This document shows positions 51,608 through 59,045 of a stretch of DNA of 64,000 nucleotides, piece after piece (positions within the stretch are counted from its first letter, which is position 1; each line of letters begins with the position of its first letter). The notes under the pieces were generated by a model that did not search any database, had not been told where the DNA came from, and worked only from the letters and a program-made list of their open reading frames with translations. The translations under genes and the position numbers were made by a program. The DNA lies in the NCBI RefSeq assembly GCF_001886695.1, contig NZ_CP018097.1, forward strand, positions 1,135,001 through 1,199,000, written 5' to 3'. This DNA comes from Aurantiacibacter gangjinensis. GTDB lineage: Bacteria; Pseudomonadota; Alphaproteobacteria; Sphingomonadales; Sphingomonadaceae.

Positions 51608-52189
51608 TCATTTCGAAACTTTCTTTGCCCCATCAACGCTCTGCTGCACCGCGTGGTTCCGGATGGAAGGCTCGGTCTGGTCCTGTTCGACATTGTCTTG
51701 GCGCAACGTCTCCGCCGCAGGACCCGATGAGGGCTGATCGGCGATGTCCAGCACGGCATAGCGGGTGTCCTCTTGATCCGGTCCTGCTGGGATATCGGCT
51801 GCTTGCAGCTCGTCTTCCGCCGATATGGCGGTGAACTCGACATCCGGATTGGCTTCGCGGTGAGCGCGATATCGCTGGTGCGCCTGCCAGCGCCGGTGGT
51901 CGCGGCCATACATTGCGAGTTCTTCGACCTCGACGCGGCCAGCCGGGGTTTCCATCGCATAGTGATCGGGCAGGCCTTCAATCTGCGCTGCCAGCGATCC
52001 TGTAGCGGTTGCGGCGCGCGCCGCCGGCAGCGTTTCGCGCACATCGGCAATTTCGCGCAGCGCGTCGGGCTCCATTGCGGCGCCGATGGCCGCGCCGCCC
52101 ATGGCCGATGCCATGCAAAGCGCAGCGAAACATCCCAATGCCCGTGCGGGCGTGATCCGTGCCAGAATGGCGACCCCAAGCGTCCTCAT
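51608..52189 (-). CDS. Hypothetical exported protein, paralogue B
   Basis: About 193 residues with a hydrophobic N-terminal segment (RALGCFAALCMASAMGGAAI). LPDHYAMETPAGRVEVEELA followed by MYGRDHRRWQAHQRYRAHRE matches the same block in paralogue A, 10 bases downstream. The remainder is acidic and low in complexity. The ATG at 52189 is preferred; longer starts at 52216 and 52222 would run into the divergent lipoprotein gene. The two genes form one operon. Function is unknown. Confidence 0.7.
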   Translation of the reverse strand: MRTLGVAILARITPARALGCFAALCMASAMGGAAIGAAMEPDALREIADVRETLPAARAATATGSLAAQIEGLPDHYAMETPAGRVEVEELAMYGRDHRRWQAHQRYRAHREANPDVEFTAISAEDELQAADIPAGPDQEDTRYAVLDIADQPSSGPAAETLRQDNVEQDQTEPSIRNHAVQQSVDGAKKVSK

Positions 52190-52238
52190 AGCGCCTGCAA
52201 GGATGACGCGGGCCATCCCCATGCGCTATGACGAGGTT

Positions 52239-52676
52239 ATGGCAGTTATACGATCAACGTTAGCAGGCGTTGCGGCGCTCTTCCTCACCGCATGCGGGGG
52301 CGGCGAAAATGCTGAGAACGTGCCCGGCGATGCGGCGGAAACCGCGGCCTATGCAGGCGTTGCCGAGGACGAGGTGCTGCGCTTCGGCGGGAACGAGCCG
52401 TTCTGGGGCGGACAAGTGGTCGGCAGCGAGCTGACCTACACGACGCCTGAAAATATCGATGGCACGACCATCATCGTCACCCGGTTTGCGGGGCGGGGCG
52501 GGCTGGGGTTCAATGGCACGCTGGAAGGGCGCAGCTTCGACCTGGCGATCACGCCCGGAGAATGCTCCGACACGATGAGCGACCGCACCTATCCCTTCGT
52601 CGCAACGCTGCAACTCGGCAACGAACAGCGCAATGGCTGCGCATGGCGCGAGGGAGACGATCTGGGCGAGCCATAA
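52239..52676 (+). CDS. COG3650-like lipoprotein
   Basis: About 145 residues with a lipoprotein signal and lipobox LTACGG. EVLRFGGNEPFWGGQVVGSE, LTYTTPENIDGTTIIVTRFA, then LGFNGTLEGRSFDLAITPGE and CSDTMSDRTYPFVATLQLGN followed by GCAW fit the COG3650 pattern of small heat-shock/META-like lipoproteins, in which two Cys residues pair. An upstream ATG at 52221 is possible but the signal peptide fits 52239. It is divergent from paralogue B and convergent with the S41 peptidase. Confidence 0.75.
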   Translation: MAVIRSTLAGVAALFLTACGGGENAENVPGDAAETAAYAGVAEDEVLRFGGNEPFWGGQVVGSELTYTTPENIDGTTIIVTRFAGRGGLGFNGTLEGRSFDLAITPGECSDTMSDRTYPFVATLQLGNEQRNGCAWREGDDLGEP

Positions 52677-52697
52677 CGGCCCGCCCATAATCGCGGG

Positions 52698-54116
52698 TCA
52701 GAACAGGCCCGGCGTATCGTGCTGGGCCGGTGTCCGTTCCTGCAGTTCGGGCTGCAAAAGGTCTACGCCGATGCGCTGCGTAGTGGCTGGTCCGCCAGCA
52801 ATAGGCGTGCAGGTGCGGCCCGCCAGGAAGTCGAGCGCGGTTGCCAGCATCTCTTCCTGCGGATCACCGAAATTGCGGAAGATGTCGTCTCGCGCGCGGC
52901 AGGTATTCGGCACGAAGTCCGCAAGGCCATTGTAATAGTCGCCCTGACCGTTCGCATTTTCCAGCTGGAGCGTGACGAGGCGCAGACGCGTATCGCAATC
53001 GCTGGACAAGTCGAAGGCCGACTGGCCCACCGGCTTGCCGAACGTGTTTTCACCGATAAGCGCGATGTTGTTGCCGAGATACGGGACCATCCCATTGATG
53101 ATCGCCTCGCTTGCCGAGGCCGACCCGCTCGAGGTGATGAAAGCAATCTTCGTAGGCGCGATGGATTGCGGACGTACCTGGAAGCGGTAGGTCTCGTTTC
53201 GCTCGCTCTTCGATGGGCGGAAAGCAACGGTCTCGAACACTTGGCCGCCCAGGTCGCGGCCCAGCATGTCGCCGAAGAACTCGTTCACATTGATGCCGCC
53301 ACCCCCGTTGTATCGCAGGTCGATCACCAGCTCGGTCACCCCCGCGGCGCGAAAATCGGCGAAGGCATCGGCGAGTTCGTCAATCGCCGGGTTGATGAAG
53401 TTGGTGAGGCGCAGATAGCCAACCTGCTTGCCGCCATCATTGATGATTTGCGCGCCGTAGCGAGGGACCGGATCGAGATCGTATTCCGTCTTGGATATGC
53501 TCACTTCACGGTCGTTTCCGTCGGCGTCCACAATATCGAGCACGCGGGTCACTCCGGGATCGGACGGGCCGAGTGCATCGACCACCGCCTGCGGTCCGCC
53601 GCTGGCCATCAGGCTGTTTACGGTCACTTGGTTGGTAGAGCTTGTCCCTATGGCAATGATCTCCGTGCCGCGTTCGATATTGGCGGCGAGCGCGGGCGTA
53701 TTGTCGAAGGTTTCAGCGATAAAAACCCGGCGATTGACCGTGTCGTAGATCAAGCGGAAGCCGAAGCCTGCGCTGGAGCCGCCGTTGAAAAAGGCGTTCT
53801 CCGCCTCGATCGAGGTAAGGTAGCTGAAGAAACGATCGCGGTTGTCTTCGCGTGCGGGGCGAACCAGCGCGTCGAGATAATCCTGCGCATCGTTGAAGTT
53901 GGACGCATTGACGCCGGTATCGACAAGGTTGGGGAACAGATACCATTCATTGACGACGCTGCGTACGAAAGTGCGCTGCGCATCAAGGCCGCAGCCAGAC
54001 GTTGTTGGCGGCGCCACGGTTGCTGTCGGCGATGGCGAATCGTCGCCTCCGCAAGCGGCAGTGGTGAATGTCATGGCCGCGCAGGCCATGGTGAGGGCGA
54101 TCTTTGAAGTGCGCAT
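52698..54116 (-). CDS. S41 family peptidase lipoprotein
   Basis: A 472-residue protein with lipobox TAAC and a Ser/Pro/Thr linker. An N-terminal helical domain (VNEWYLFPNLVDTGVNASNF) is followed by a PDZ-like domain (FIAETFDNTPALAANIERGT, then IIAIGTSS) and the S41 core. VGYLRLTNFINPAIDELADA, ELVIDLRYNGGGGIN, ITSSGSASASEAIINGM (catalytic Ser) and IGENTFGKPVGQS (catalytic Lys) belong to that core. It is a C-terminal-processing-type protease acting in the periplasm or at the outer membrane. The 270-base gap upstream shows no clear promoter. Confidence 0.93.
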   Translation of the reverse strand: MRTSKIALTMACAAMTFTTAACGGDDSPSPTATVAPPTTSGCGLDAQRTFVRSVVNEWYLFPNLVDTGVNASNFNDAQDYLDALVRPAREDNRDRFFSYLTSIEAENAFFNGGSSAGFGFRLIYDTVNRRVFIAETFDNTPALAANIERGTEIIAIGTSSTNQVTVNSLMASGGPQAVVDALGPSDPGVTRVLDIVDADGNDREVSISKTEYDLDPVPRYGAQIINDGGKQVGYLRLTNFINPAIDELADAFADFRAAGVTELVIDLRYNGGGGINVNEFFGDMLGRDLGGQVFETVAFRPSKSERNETYRFQVRPQSIAPTKIAFITSSGSASASEAIINGMVPYLGNNIALIGENTFGKPVGQSAFDLSSDCDTRLRLVTLQLENANGQGDYYNGLADFVPNTCRARDDIFRNFGDPQEEMLATALDFLAGRTCTPIAGGPATTQRIGVDLLQPELQERTPAQHDTPGLF

Positions 54117-54386
54117 AAATGGTCCCGTCCCGATGTTTTTGCAGCGCGCTGCCTTGGCCGGCCTTAGCGGATGCCGGTTCGCCTGACGGTCGCAACGCGA
54201 AGGGTGCGACAGTCGGGCAGGGCGCTGTAATTGCTTACGATAGCTCAGCCTTTGCCATAGGCAAGCCTTCGCATAGATGAACGGTCATGATCGTGGAAGG
54301 CCGCCCTTGAAAAGCCGCGCCACTATCGGCACACCGCGCGGGCAACAGGTAGCAAAGCGCCGGAACTGGCGCGCAAAGGATTTTCC

Positions 54387-55001
54387 ATGACAGATACGAC
54401 ACCCGGCTGGCTCGCACAGGCTATCGGTCCGTCGGCAAATGGCGGCAGCGGGCATTATGGTAAGCTGGTCGCCGCCCGGCTCGGCAATGAGAAGATGCTG
54501 GGCAAAAGCGGGTTTTCTCTCACCTCGGCCGCGTTCGAGGATCGCGGAGAACTGGACCCGTGCTTCACCGCGGACGAGGAAGACGCCGTCGCCCCGCCGC
54601 TGGAATGGACTTCGCCCCCTCCCGGCACGCAGGAAATTGCGCTGGTGGTCGAAGATGCCAATGCCAAGGGGGATGCGCCCTTCTGCCACTGGCTTGTCTG
54701 GGGCATGCCCGGCCAGAAGGGGCAGATCCTGGAAGGGGAAACGCCGCAGCGCGTGGGCAAGAACAGCTTCGGCAATTCCGAATGGCTGCTGCCCGATCCG
54801 CCCACGGGCGACGAACCGCACGATTTCGTCTTCCAGCTCTTCGCCCTCGACTTGCCGCTGGTGCTGATGCCCGGTGCGAGCCGCGAGGAACTGGTCAAGG
54901 AAATGCAAGGCCACGTCGTCGGATGCGCGATTCTCACCGCAAAATACGCCCGCGAAGAAGGCGGGGATTACGATTGGGACGATGCAGACGATGCCGAATG
55001 A
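54387..55001 (+). CDS. YbhB/YbcL family PEBP-like protein
   Basis: A 204-residue protein. The phosphatidylethanolamine-binding fold shows PPLEWTSPPPGTQEIALVVE, then DANAKGDAPFCHWLVWGMPG and the ligand-site loop PDPPTGDEPHDFVFQLFALD. Bacterial members are soluble and of unclear role; eukaryotic ones bind lipids and regulate kinases. The C-terminus is very acidic. It begins at ATG 54387, after GCAAAGGA, and is followed 49 bases later by the SWIB-domain gene. Confidence 0.92.
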   Translation: MTDTTPGWLAQAIGPSANGGSGHYGKLVAARLGNEKMLGKSGFSLTSAAFEDRGELDPCFTADEEDAVAPPLEWTSPPPGTQEIALVVEDANAKGDAPFCHWLVWGMPGQKGQILEGETPQRVGKNSFGNSEWLLPDPPTGDEPHDFVFQLFALDLPLVLMPGASREELVKEMQGHVVGCAILTAKYAREEGGDYDWDDADDAE

Positions 55002-55050
55002 AGGGTGCTATACCCTATCCGGCTTTTTTGACTGAAAGGATACCTTAGTA

Positions 55051-55302
55051 ATGGCTGCCAAGAACAACGCGCTGAACAAGCCCGTCAACCTCTCGCCCGA
55101 GCTGGAAAACGTGGTTGGCAAAGGCCCGATGACCCGCGCTCAGGTGACTAAGGGCGTATGGGACCACATCAAGGCCAACGACCTGCAGGATTCCAAGGAC
55201 AAGCGGATGATCAATCCCGACGCCAAGCTCGGCGCGGTGATCGGCAACGATCAGATCTCCATGTTCAAGATGACCGGTGCTGTTTCCAAACACATGAGCT
55301 AA
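55051..55302 (+). CDS. SWIB/MDM2 domain protein
   Basis: An 83-residue single-domain protein. NKPVNLSPELENVVGKGPMT, RAQVTKGVWDHIKANDLQDS and KRMINPDAKLGAVIGNDQIS cover the whole SWIB fold. The domain is widespread in eukaryotic chromatin proteins and in some bacteria (for example Chlamydiae and alphaproteobacteria), where its partner is unknown. A GAAAGGA site precedes the ATG and a strong terminator follows the stop. Confidence 0.95.
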   Translation: MAAKNNALNKPVNLSPELENVVGKGPMTRAQVTKGVWDHIKANDLQDSKDKRMINPDAKLGAVIGNDQISMFKMTGAVSKHMS

Positions 55303-55338
55303 GCGAACGGCGCTGTTCCTGAGGAACAGACCGAAATG

Positions 55339-55377
55339 GCGGGCGCGTGGCGATAAGCTGCGCGCCCGCTTTCTTTT
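55339..55377 (+). terminator. Rho-independent terminator of the SWIB gene
   Basis: GCGGGCGCG (55339-55347) pairs with CGCGCCCGC (55361-55369) and is followed by TTTCTTTT. A second small stem CTGTTCC-TGA-GGAACAG precedes it. Confidence 0.9.
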
Positions 55378-55379
55378 CG

Positions 55380-55820
55380 CTAATGACGCGACTTGCGCCC
55401 GAACGGCCAGCGGATGAGTTCGCCCGCCCATAATGTCGCCCAAATCAGGACTGGCTGCGCCATCAGGCGAGGCACGTGATAGGCAAGGCCCCAGCCGCCA
55501 TCGTCTCGCGCCATGTCGATCAACATATGGTTGAAGTTGGCCGGCCATACGCACAGCGCATAAAGCGCAAGTCCAATGGCTGCAGCCTTGCGCAATCGCA
55601 GCGAAAACGGCTGGAGAAGTGCGATAGCGCCAAGAATTTCCGCGATCCCGGTCCAGAAAATTACGCCGTCGGGCACCGCTACCCAGTTCGGTGTGATAGT
55701 GAGAAACGGTTCCGGGTTTACGATGTGGGCGCGTCCAGCAACCAGGTAGAGCACGCAGACCAGCCAGAGGATGGCTAACCTCACCCAGCGCCGCGAGTGG
55801 CCAGCTTCACTCCGATGCAT
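55380..55820 (-). CDS. DoxX family membrane protein
   Basis: About 146 residues with four membrane helices: LAILWLVCVLYLVAGRAHIV, ...VIFWTGIAEILGAIALLQ, AAAIGLALYALCVWPANFNH and VLIWATLWAGELI. GRAHIVNPEPFLTITPNWVA and TGIAEILGAIALL are DoxX/DoxD-type features. It overlaps the upstream exported-protein gene by 14 bases (ATG 55820), so the two are coupled. A redox or transport role is only a family guess. Confidence 0.8.
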   Translation of the reverse strand: MHRSEAGHSRRWVRLAILWLVCVLYLVAGRAHIVNPEPFLTITPNWVAVPDGVIFWTGIAEILGAIALLQPFSLRLRKAAAIGLALYALCVWPANFNHMLIDMARDDGGWGLAYHVPRLMAQPVLIWATLWAGELIRWPFGRKSRH

Positions 55821-56409
55821 TGCCTGCGGCAATTTCTGCGTCCAGGTCGATTACCGAACAGCTGTGGCCTTCCGCCGGGCGGAAGCCCCACATGGCGAGT
55901 TGATAAATCGGGTCCTGCCAAGTCTCGATCACCATTACGCCGGGCATCAAGACACAGACGCTGGTGCGTGCCGGGCCGCTATTCAGCGTGACGGCCAGGG
56001 CTGCATATTCCAGCAACGCGGGATATGCGCTCTTCACCGTCATCGTGATCGTCCCAGCCTCATGCGGGCCGAGATCGAAGAGAATTTCGCCTTCCGCGAG
56101 TTCGCTATTGCGCGCCTCGTCACCGCTGCGCACCAATTGTGGCTGCAGTGCTCCGTCGGTTTCGATCAGACGCACCGTCACGGCCTCGCCCGGCGTGAGC
56201 AAGACGTTGCCCTCTACGACCCATGGCAGTTCGGCATCGACCGGCACGCTAAAGCTCTCGCCGTCTCGTCCCTCGAAAACGTAATTTTCGATGTAACGGC
56301 AGGCGCCATCCGGCTCGCAGATATCGGAAGCATCCTGCGCGGCAACTGCACCTGAGCAGAAAAGCGCACCGAATGCCGCCGACACCGCCAGCATTTGTGA
56401 TTTGCTCAT
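55807..56409 (-). CDS. Hypothetical exported protein
   Basis: A 200-residue protein with a signal peptide (AAFGALFCSGAVAAQDAS). Two Cys near the start of the mature chain (ICEPDGACRY) and two later (TSVCVLMPG and HSCSVID) could form disulfides. The rest is beta-rich (ESFSVPVDAELPWVVEGNVL, AVTVRLIETDGALQPQLVRS). No family is recognised. It forms an operon with the DoxX-like gene downstream. Confidence 0.7.
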   Translation of the reverse strand: MSKSQMLAVSAAFGALFCSGAVAAQDASDICEPDGACRYIENYVFEGRDGESFSVPVDAELPWVVEGNVLLTPGEAVTVRLIETDGALQPQLVRSGDEARNSELAEGEILFDLGPHEAGTITMTVKSAYPALLEYAALAVTLNSGPARTSVCVLMPGVMVIETWQDPIYQLAMWGFRPAEGHSCSVIDLDAEIAAGNASE

Positions 56410-56528
56410 TTTCTAAAATCCCTGCGTCCCATCGATAGCAAGAAGGATTGCGGGAAGGGGCGAGGCAGGTCAAGCCGAGCCAAGAATGCGCCCCGTTGCA
56501 GCGCGAAGCCGGCGTCATGTGTCTGTAT

Positions 56529-56819
56529 TCAGCCTTCGCTGACTTCGACACCTTTCCAGAACGCTATGTGATCCTTGATTTCGGAAGCCGCGTCCTTCGG
56601 ATCGGGATAGTACCAGGCAGCGTCGGCGTTCTGCTCGCCGTTTGCGGTGATCGTGTAATAGCTCGCATCGCCCTTCCACGGACAATGGCTCGTCGTGTCG
56701 GACGCCACCAACATCATCTCGTCGACATCGGCGCGCGGGAAATAGTGATTGTTTTCCACCACCACGGTTTTGTCGCTCTTAGCGATCACCTTGCCGTTCC
56801 AGCTGGCTGTTACGGTCAT
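56529..56819 (-). CDS. DUF427 domain protein
   Basis: A 96-residue protein. WNGKVIAKSDKTVVVENNHY starts it, and FPRADVDEMMLVASDTTSHC with PWKGDASYYTI is the DUF427 signature, ending in AAWYYPDPKDAASEIKDHIA. The fold is a small mixed beta barrel common in proteobacteria; the Cys-Pro-Trp-Lys-Gly turn is invariant. It is the last of a run of small stress-type genes, 3 bases after the DUF3140 gene. Function unknown. Confidence 0.93.
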   Translation of the reverse strand: MTVTASWNGKVIAKSDKTVVVENNHYFPRADVDEMMLVASDTTSHCPWKGDASYYTITANGEQNADAAWYYPDPKDAASEIKDHIAFWKGVEVSEG

Positions 56820-56822
56820 TGG

Positions 56823-57158
56823 TCATTCGTCCTTCATGGGATCGTGGCCCCAATTCATCAGTGAATAGCGCCAGTCGGTTTCTTCGATATCGCCGTCAGG
56901 TTCTTGCGACAGGTGGCGGTGGATGTAGCCGATCACCTTGTCCATATGGTCCCACTGCTCGTCCGTGAGTTCGTCCTTATTGGTGCGCTTGATATCGACG
57001 ATGCGGCGCCCCGACTTATGGCCGGTGCTTTCGCCGTCATCGCTATCGCCGACGGATTTGCTCTCCTCGGTATCGAGCCATTCTTCCAGTTCCTTGGGCT
57101 GCATGTTCACGCAGTCGTAGAACTCGTCATAGGTTTCGTCGCGGTCACGATCGGCCAT
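56823..57158 (-). CDS. DUF3140 domain protein
   Basis: A 111-residue protein. DETYDEFYDCVNMQPKELEE followed by WLDTEESKSVG opens it; HKSGRRIVDIKRTNKDELTD and HMDKVIGYIHRHLSQEPDGD, then WRYSLMNWGHDP, complete the DUF3140 pattern. It is found across bacteria and fungi with DUF2945 and DUF3008-like genes, as it is here. Its ATG (57158) shares one base with the stop of the DUF3008 gene. Confidence 0.92.
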   Translation of the reverse strand: MADRDRDETYDEFYDCVNMQPKELEEWLDTEESKSVGDSDDGESTGHKSGRRIVDIKRTNKDELTDEQWDHMDKVIGYIHRHLSQEPDGDIEETDWRYSLMNWGHDPMKDE

Positions 57159-57349
57159 CAATCGTTCTCCGCCGTTTCCGGCAAGTCTTCGCGATCGGTC
57201 GAGGCCATGTCCTCAAGCTCGCTTTCGCTCATGGAATCGTACATTTGCTTAGAAGCGCCCTGCAGGTCGGACTCGTCGGTTTCGCCGCGCTTGGCGGCGA
57301 GCGCTGCGCCCGCCGCCTGCTGCTGCGCCTTGGACTTGGCTTTGGCCAT
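57158..57349 (-). CDS. DUF3008 domain protein
   Basis: A 63-residue highly charged small protein. AKSKAQQQAAGAALAAKRGE then LQGASKQMYDSMSESELEDM is the DUF3008 pattern, with a conserved AARxG and SM(S/T)ExELxD(F/M)A core. It is probably partly disordered. The ATG overlaps the DUF2945 stop by one base, so the genes are coupled. Confidence 0.92.
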   Translation of the reverse strand: MAKAKSKAQQQAAGAALAAKRGETDESDLQGASKQMYDSMSESELEDMASTDREDLPETAEND

Positions 57350-57582
57350 CAGTCTTTGTCCCAGTCGGACAGTTCGCTACCGCGCTTCAGCACTTCGTCG
57401 CCATCGTCCTGCTTGATCAGGTAGGCTGGGTTGTCTTCGTCACCATCCTTGGTGACTTCCTCACCTTGCAGTGTGCGTGTGACTTCACGCTCGAAGCGTT
57501 CCTTGATCTGGCCCTTGCCGGTGCCATTGCCCCAGTCCCATTTCACGTATTGATCGGTCTGGTAGCTATTGGAATTGCTCAT
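57349..57582 (-). CDS. DUF2945 (hypervirulence-associated TUDOR-like) protein
   Basis: A 77-residue protein. QYVKWDWGNGTGKGQIKERF, REVTRTLQGEEVTKDGDEDN and AYLIKQDDGDEVLKRGSEL match the DUF2945 / HVA1 family, a small barrel resembling TUDOR domains. It is the first of four closely packed small genes (DUF2945-DUF3008-DUF3140-DUF427), 57 bases downstream of a small membrane protein gene that has an EcfG-type promoter. Confidence 0.92.
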   Translation of the reverse strand: MSNSNSYQTDQYVKWDWGNGTGKGQIKERFEREVTRTLQGEEVTKDGDEDNPAYLIKQDDGDEVLKRGSELSDWDKD

Positions 57583-57639
57583 TCTCGTGGTCCTTGTCGG
57601 TTTTTCCCGTCCGACAATCCCTGGGGTATTCGTCCGGCC

Positions 57640-57921
57640 TTACTCGGTGCCGATATCGGGTTCCTCCGAACCGTCAACGGTGGCCACGGCGACAGGGATG
57701 TCGCCGGCTTCCGCGCCATCGACCTCTTCCTGGTTGGCCTGCATGGTGATCTCTTCTTCCACATCGCCTTGCGAGAACGCACCGAAGATCCAGATGGCAG
57801 AGAGCAGCGCGATGGCTGCAAACAAACTAACGGCAAGGATAACGCGCACATGGCCGTTCCCGCGACCGGCGCTGGCTTCCTGCTCGTCGATATGGATTTC
57901 GCCGTCTTTTTCGTAACTCAT
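57640..57921 (-). CDS. Small single-pass membrane protein
   Basis: A 93-residue protein with one membrane helix (VRVILAVSLFAAIALLSAIW) between an acidic N-terminus and an acidic C-terminal tail (GDVEEEITMQANQEEVDGAE). No family is recognised. It heads the stress-gene group and carries the EcfG-type promoter, so it is probably stress-induced. The high acidity suggests a role outside or at the membrane surface. Confidence 0.75.
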   Translation of the reverse strand: MSYEKDGEIHIDEQEASAGRGNGHVRVILAVSLFAAIALLSAIWIFGAFSQGDVEEEITMQANQEEVDGAEAGDIPVAVATVDGSEEPDIGTE

Positions 57922-57962
57922 GATATCTCGCCTTCCCTCGCGTCAAAAATCGTCAAACCATT

Positions 57963-57987
57963 TACGGCTTAAAGGGCCACAAGTTCC
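57963..57987 (-). promoter_or_regulatory. EcfG-type promoter for the stress-gene group
   Basis: On the minus strand, GGAAC (57987-57983), a 16-base spacer and CGTA (57966-57963) match the EcfG promoter with one -10 mismatch. The -10 element is 42 bases before the start of the small membrane protein gene. Confidence 0.65.
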
Positions 57988-58039
57988 GCATCCGCCGCGG
58001 GTTACAGCCTAAATCAGGTAATGAAATGCGCAGCGGTAA

Positions 58040-58879
58040 TCAGTCCCGCAAAAGCTCGTTAATGCCCGTCTTGGAGCGGGTCTGTGCATCGACCGTTTTC
58101 ACGATGACGGCGCAATAAAGGCCGGGCCCGGGCGACCCGTCTGCCAGCGGCTTCCCGGGCAGCGATCCGGGCACGACCACCGCATAGGGCGGCACTTCGC
58201 CGCGATGGATCTCGCCCGTTTCCCGGTCCACGATCTTGGTCGATGCGCCGAGATACACGCCCATGGAAAGGACAGCCCCTTCGCCCACGCGCACGCCTTC
58301 GGCCACTTCGCTGCGCGCACCGATAAATGCGCCATCGCCAATGATGACCGGGTCCGCCTGCAAGGGCTCAAGCACGCCGCCAATGCCCGCGCCGCCCGAT
58401 ATGTGCACATTCTTGCCGATCTGCGCGCAGGAGCCGACCGTCGCCCATGTATCGACCATCGTTCCTTCATCCACATAGGCGCCGATATTGACGAAACTGG
58501 GCATCAGCACCGTACCTGGCGCGATGTAGCTGCCGCGCCGCACGACGGCGCCGGGCACCACGCGAAAGCCCGCATCGGAGAAGCGATCCGCGCCCCATCC
58601 GGCGAATTTGCTGGGCACCTTGTCCCATGCGTCCGTGCCGGCGGATCCGCCTTTCGCGATGCGGTTATCGTTGAGGCGGAAGGAAAGGAGCACGGCCTTT
58701 TTCAGCCACTGGTTCACCACCCAACCACCGCTGTCGCCCGGTTCGGCCACCCGCGCTTCCCCGCTATCGAGCAGGCGCAGCGCGTCTTCCACAGGCCCGC
58801 GCACATCGGCGCTGGCCGGCGTCACCTCGCTGCGATTTTCCCAGGCGTCTTCGATGGCGGCGATAAGCTCTTGCGACAT
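58040..58879 (-). CDS. dapD: 2,3,4,5-tetrahydropyridine-2,6-dicarboxylate N-succinyltransferase
   Basis: A 279-residue left-handed beta-helix acyltransferase. [40 protein letters not shown] and [19 protein letters not shown] are the hexapeptide turns, with the DapD hallmarks [20 protein letters not shown] and [14 protein letters not shown]. It succinylates tetrahydrodipicolinate in lysine and diaminopimelate synthesis. ATG 58879 is used. The C-terminal tail ([16 protein letters not shown]) is complete. It stands as a single gene, 82 bases from the divergent S8 peptidase gap region. Confidence 0.97.
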   Translation of the reverse strand: MSQELIAAIEDAWENRSEVTPASADVRGPVEDALRLLDSGEARVAEPGDSGGWVVNQWLKKAVLLSFRLNDNRIAKGGSAGTDAWDKVPSKFAGWGADRFSDAGFRVVPGAVVRRGSYIAPGTVLMPSFVNIGAYVDEGTMVDTWATVGSCAQIGKNVHISGGAGIGGVLEPLQADPVIIGDGAFIGARSEVAEGVRVGEGAVLSMGVYLGASTKIVDRETGEIHRGEVPPYAVVVPGSLPGKPLADGSPGPGLYCAVIVKTVDAQTRSKTGINELLRD

Positions 58880-59045
58880 GGGCGGTGCGGCTCCTGTATG
58901 CACGATGGGTCGACCCCAGCGGTTAGGGGCTTGCGCGCTCGCCCGCAAGACGGCACGTCCCATGGTGCTTGGCCGTTAATCCTGCGCATTCACTTGCGGT
59001 TATCTTGAGGTGCGATAGGGTTGCATCAAATCGAAAGGGATCGCT

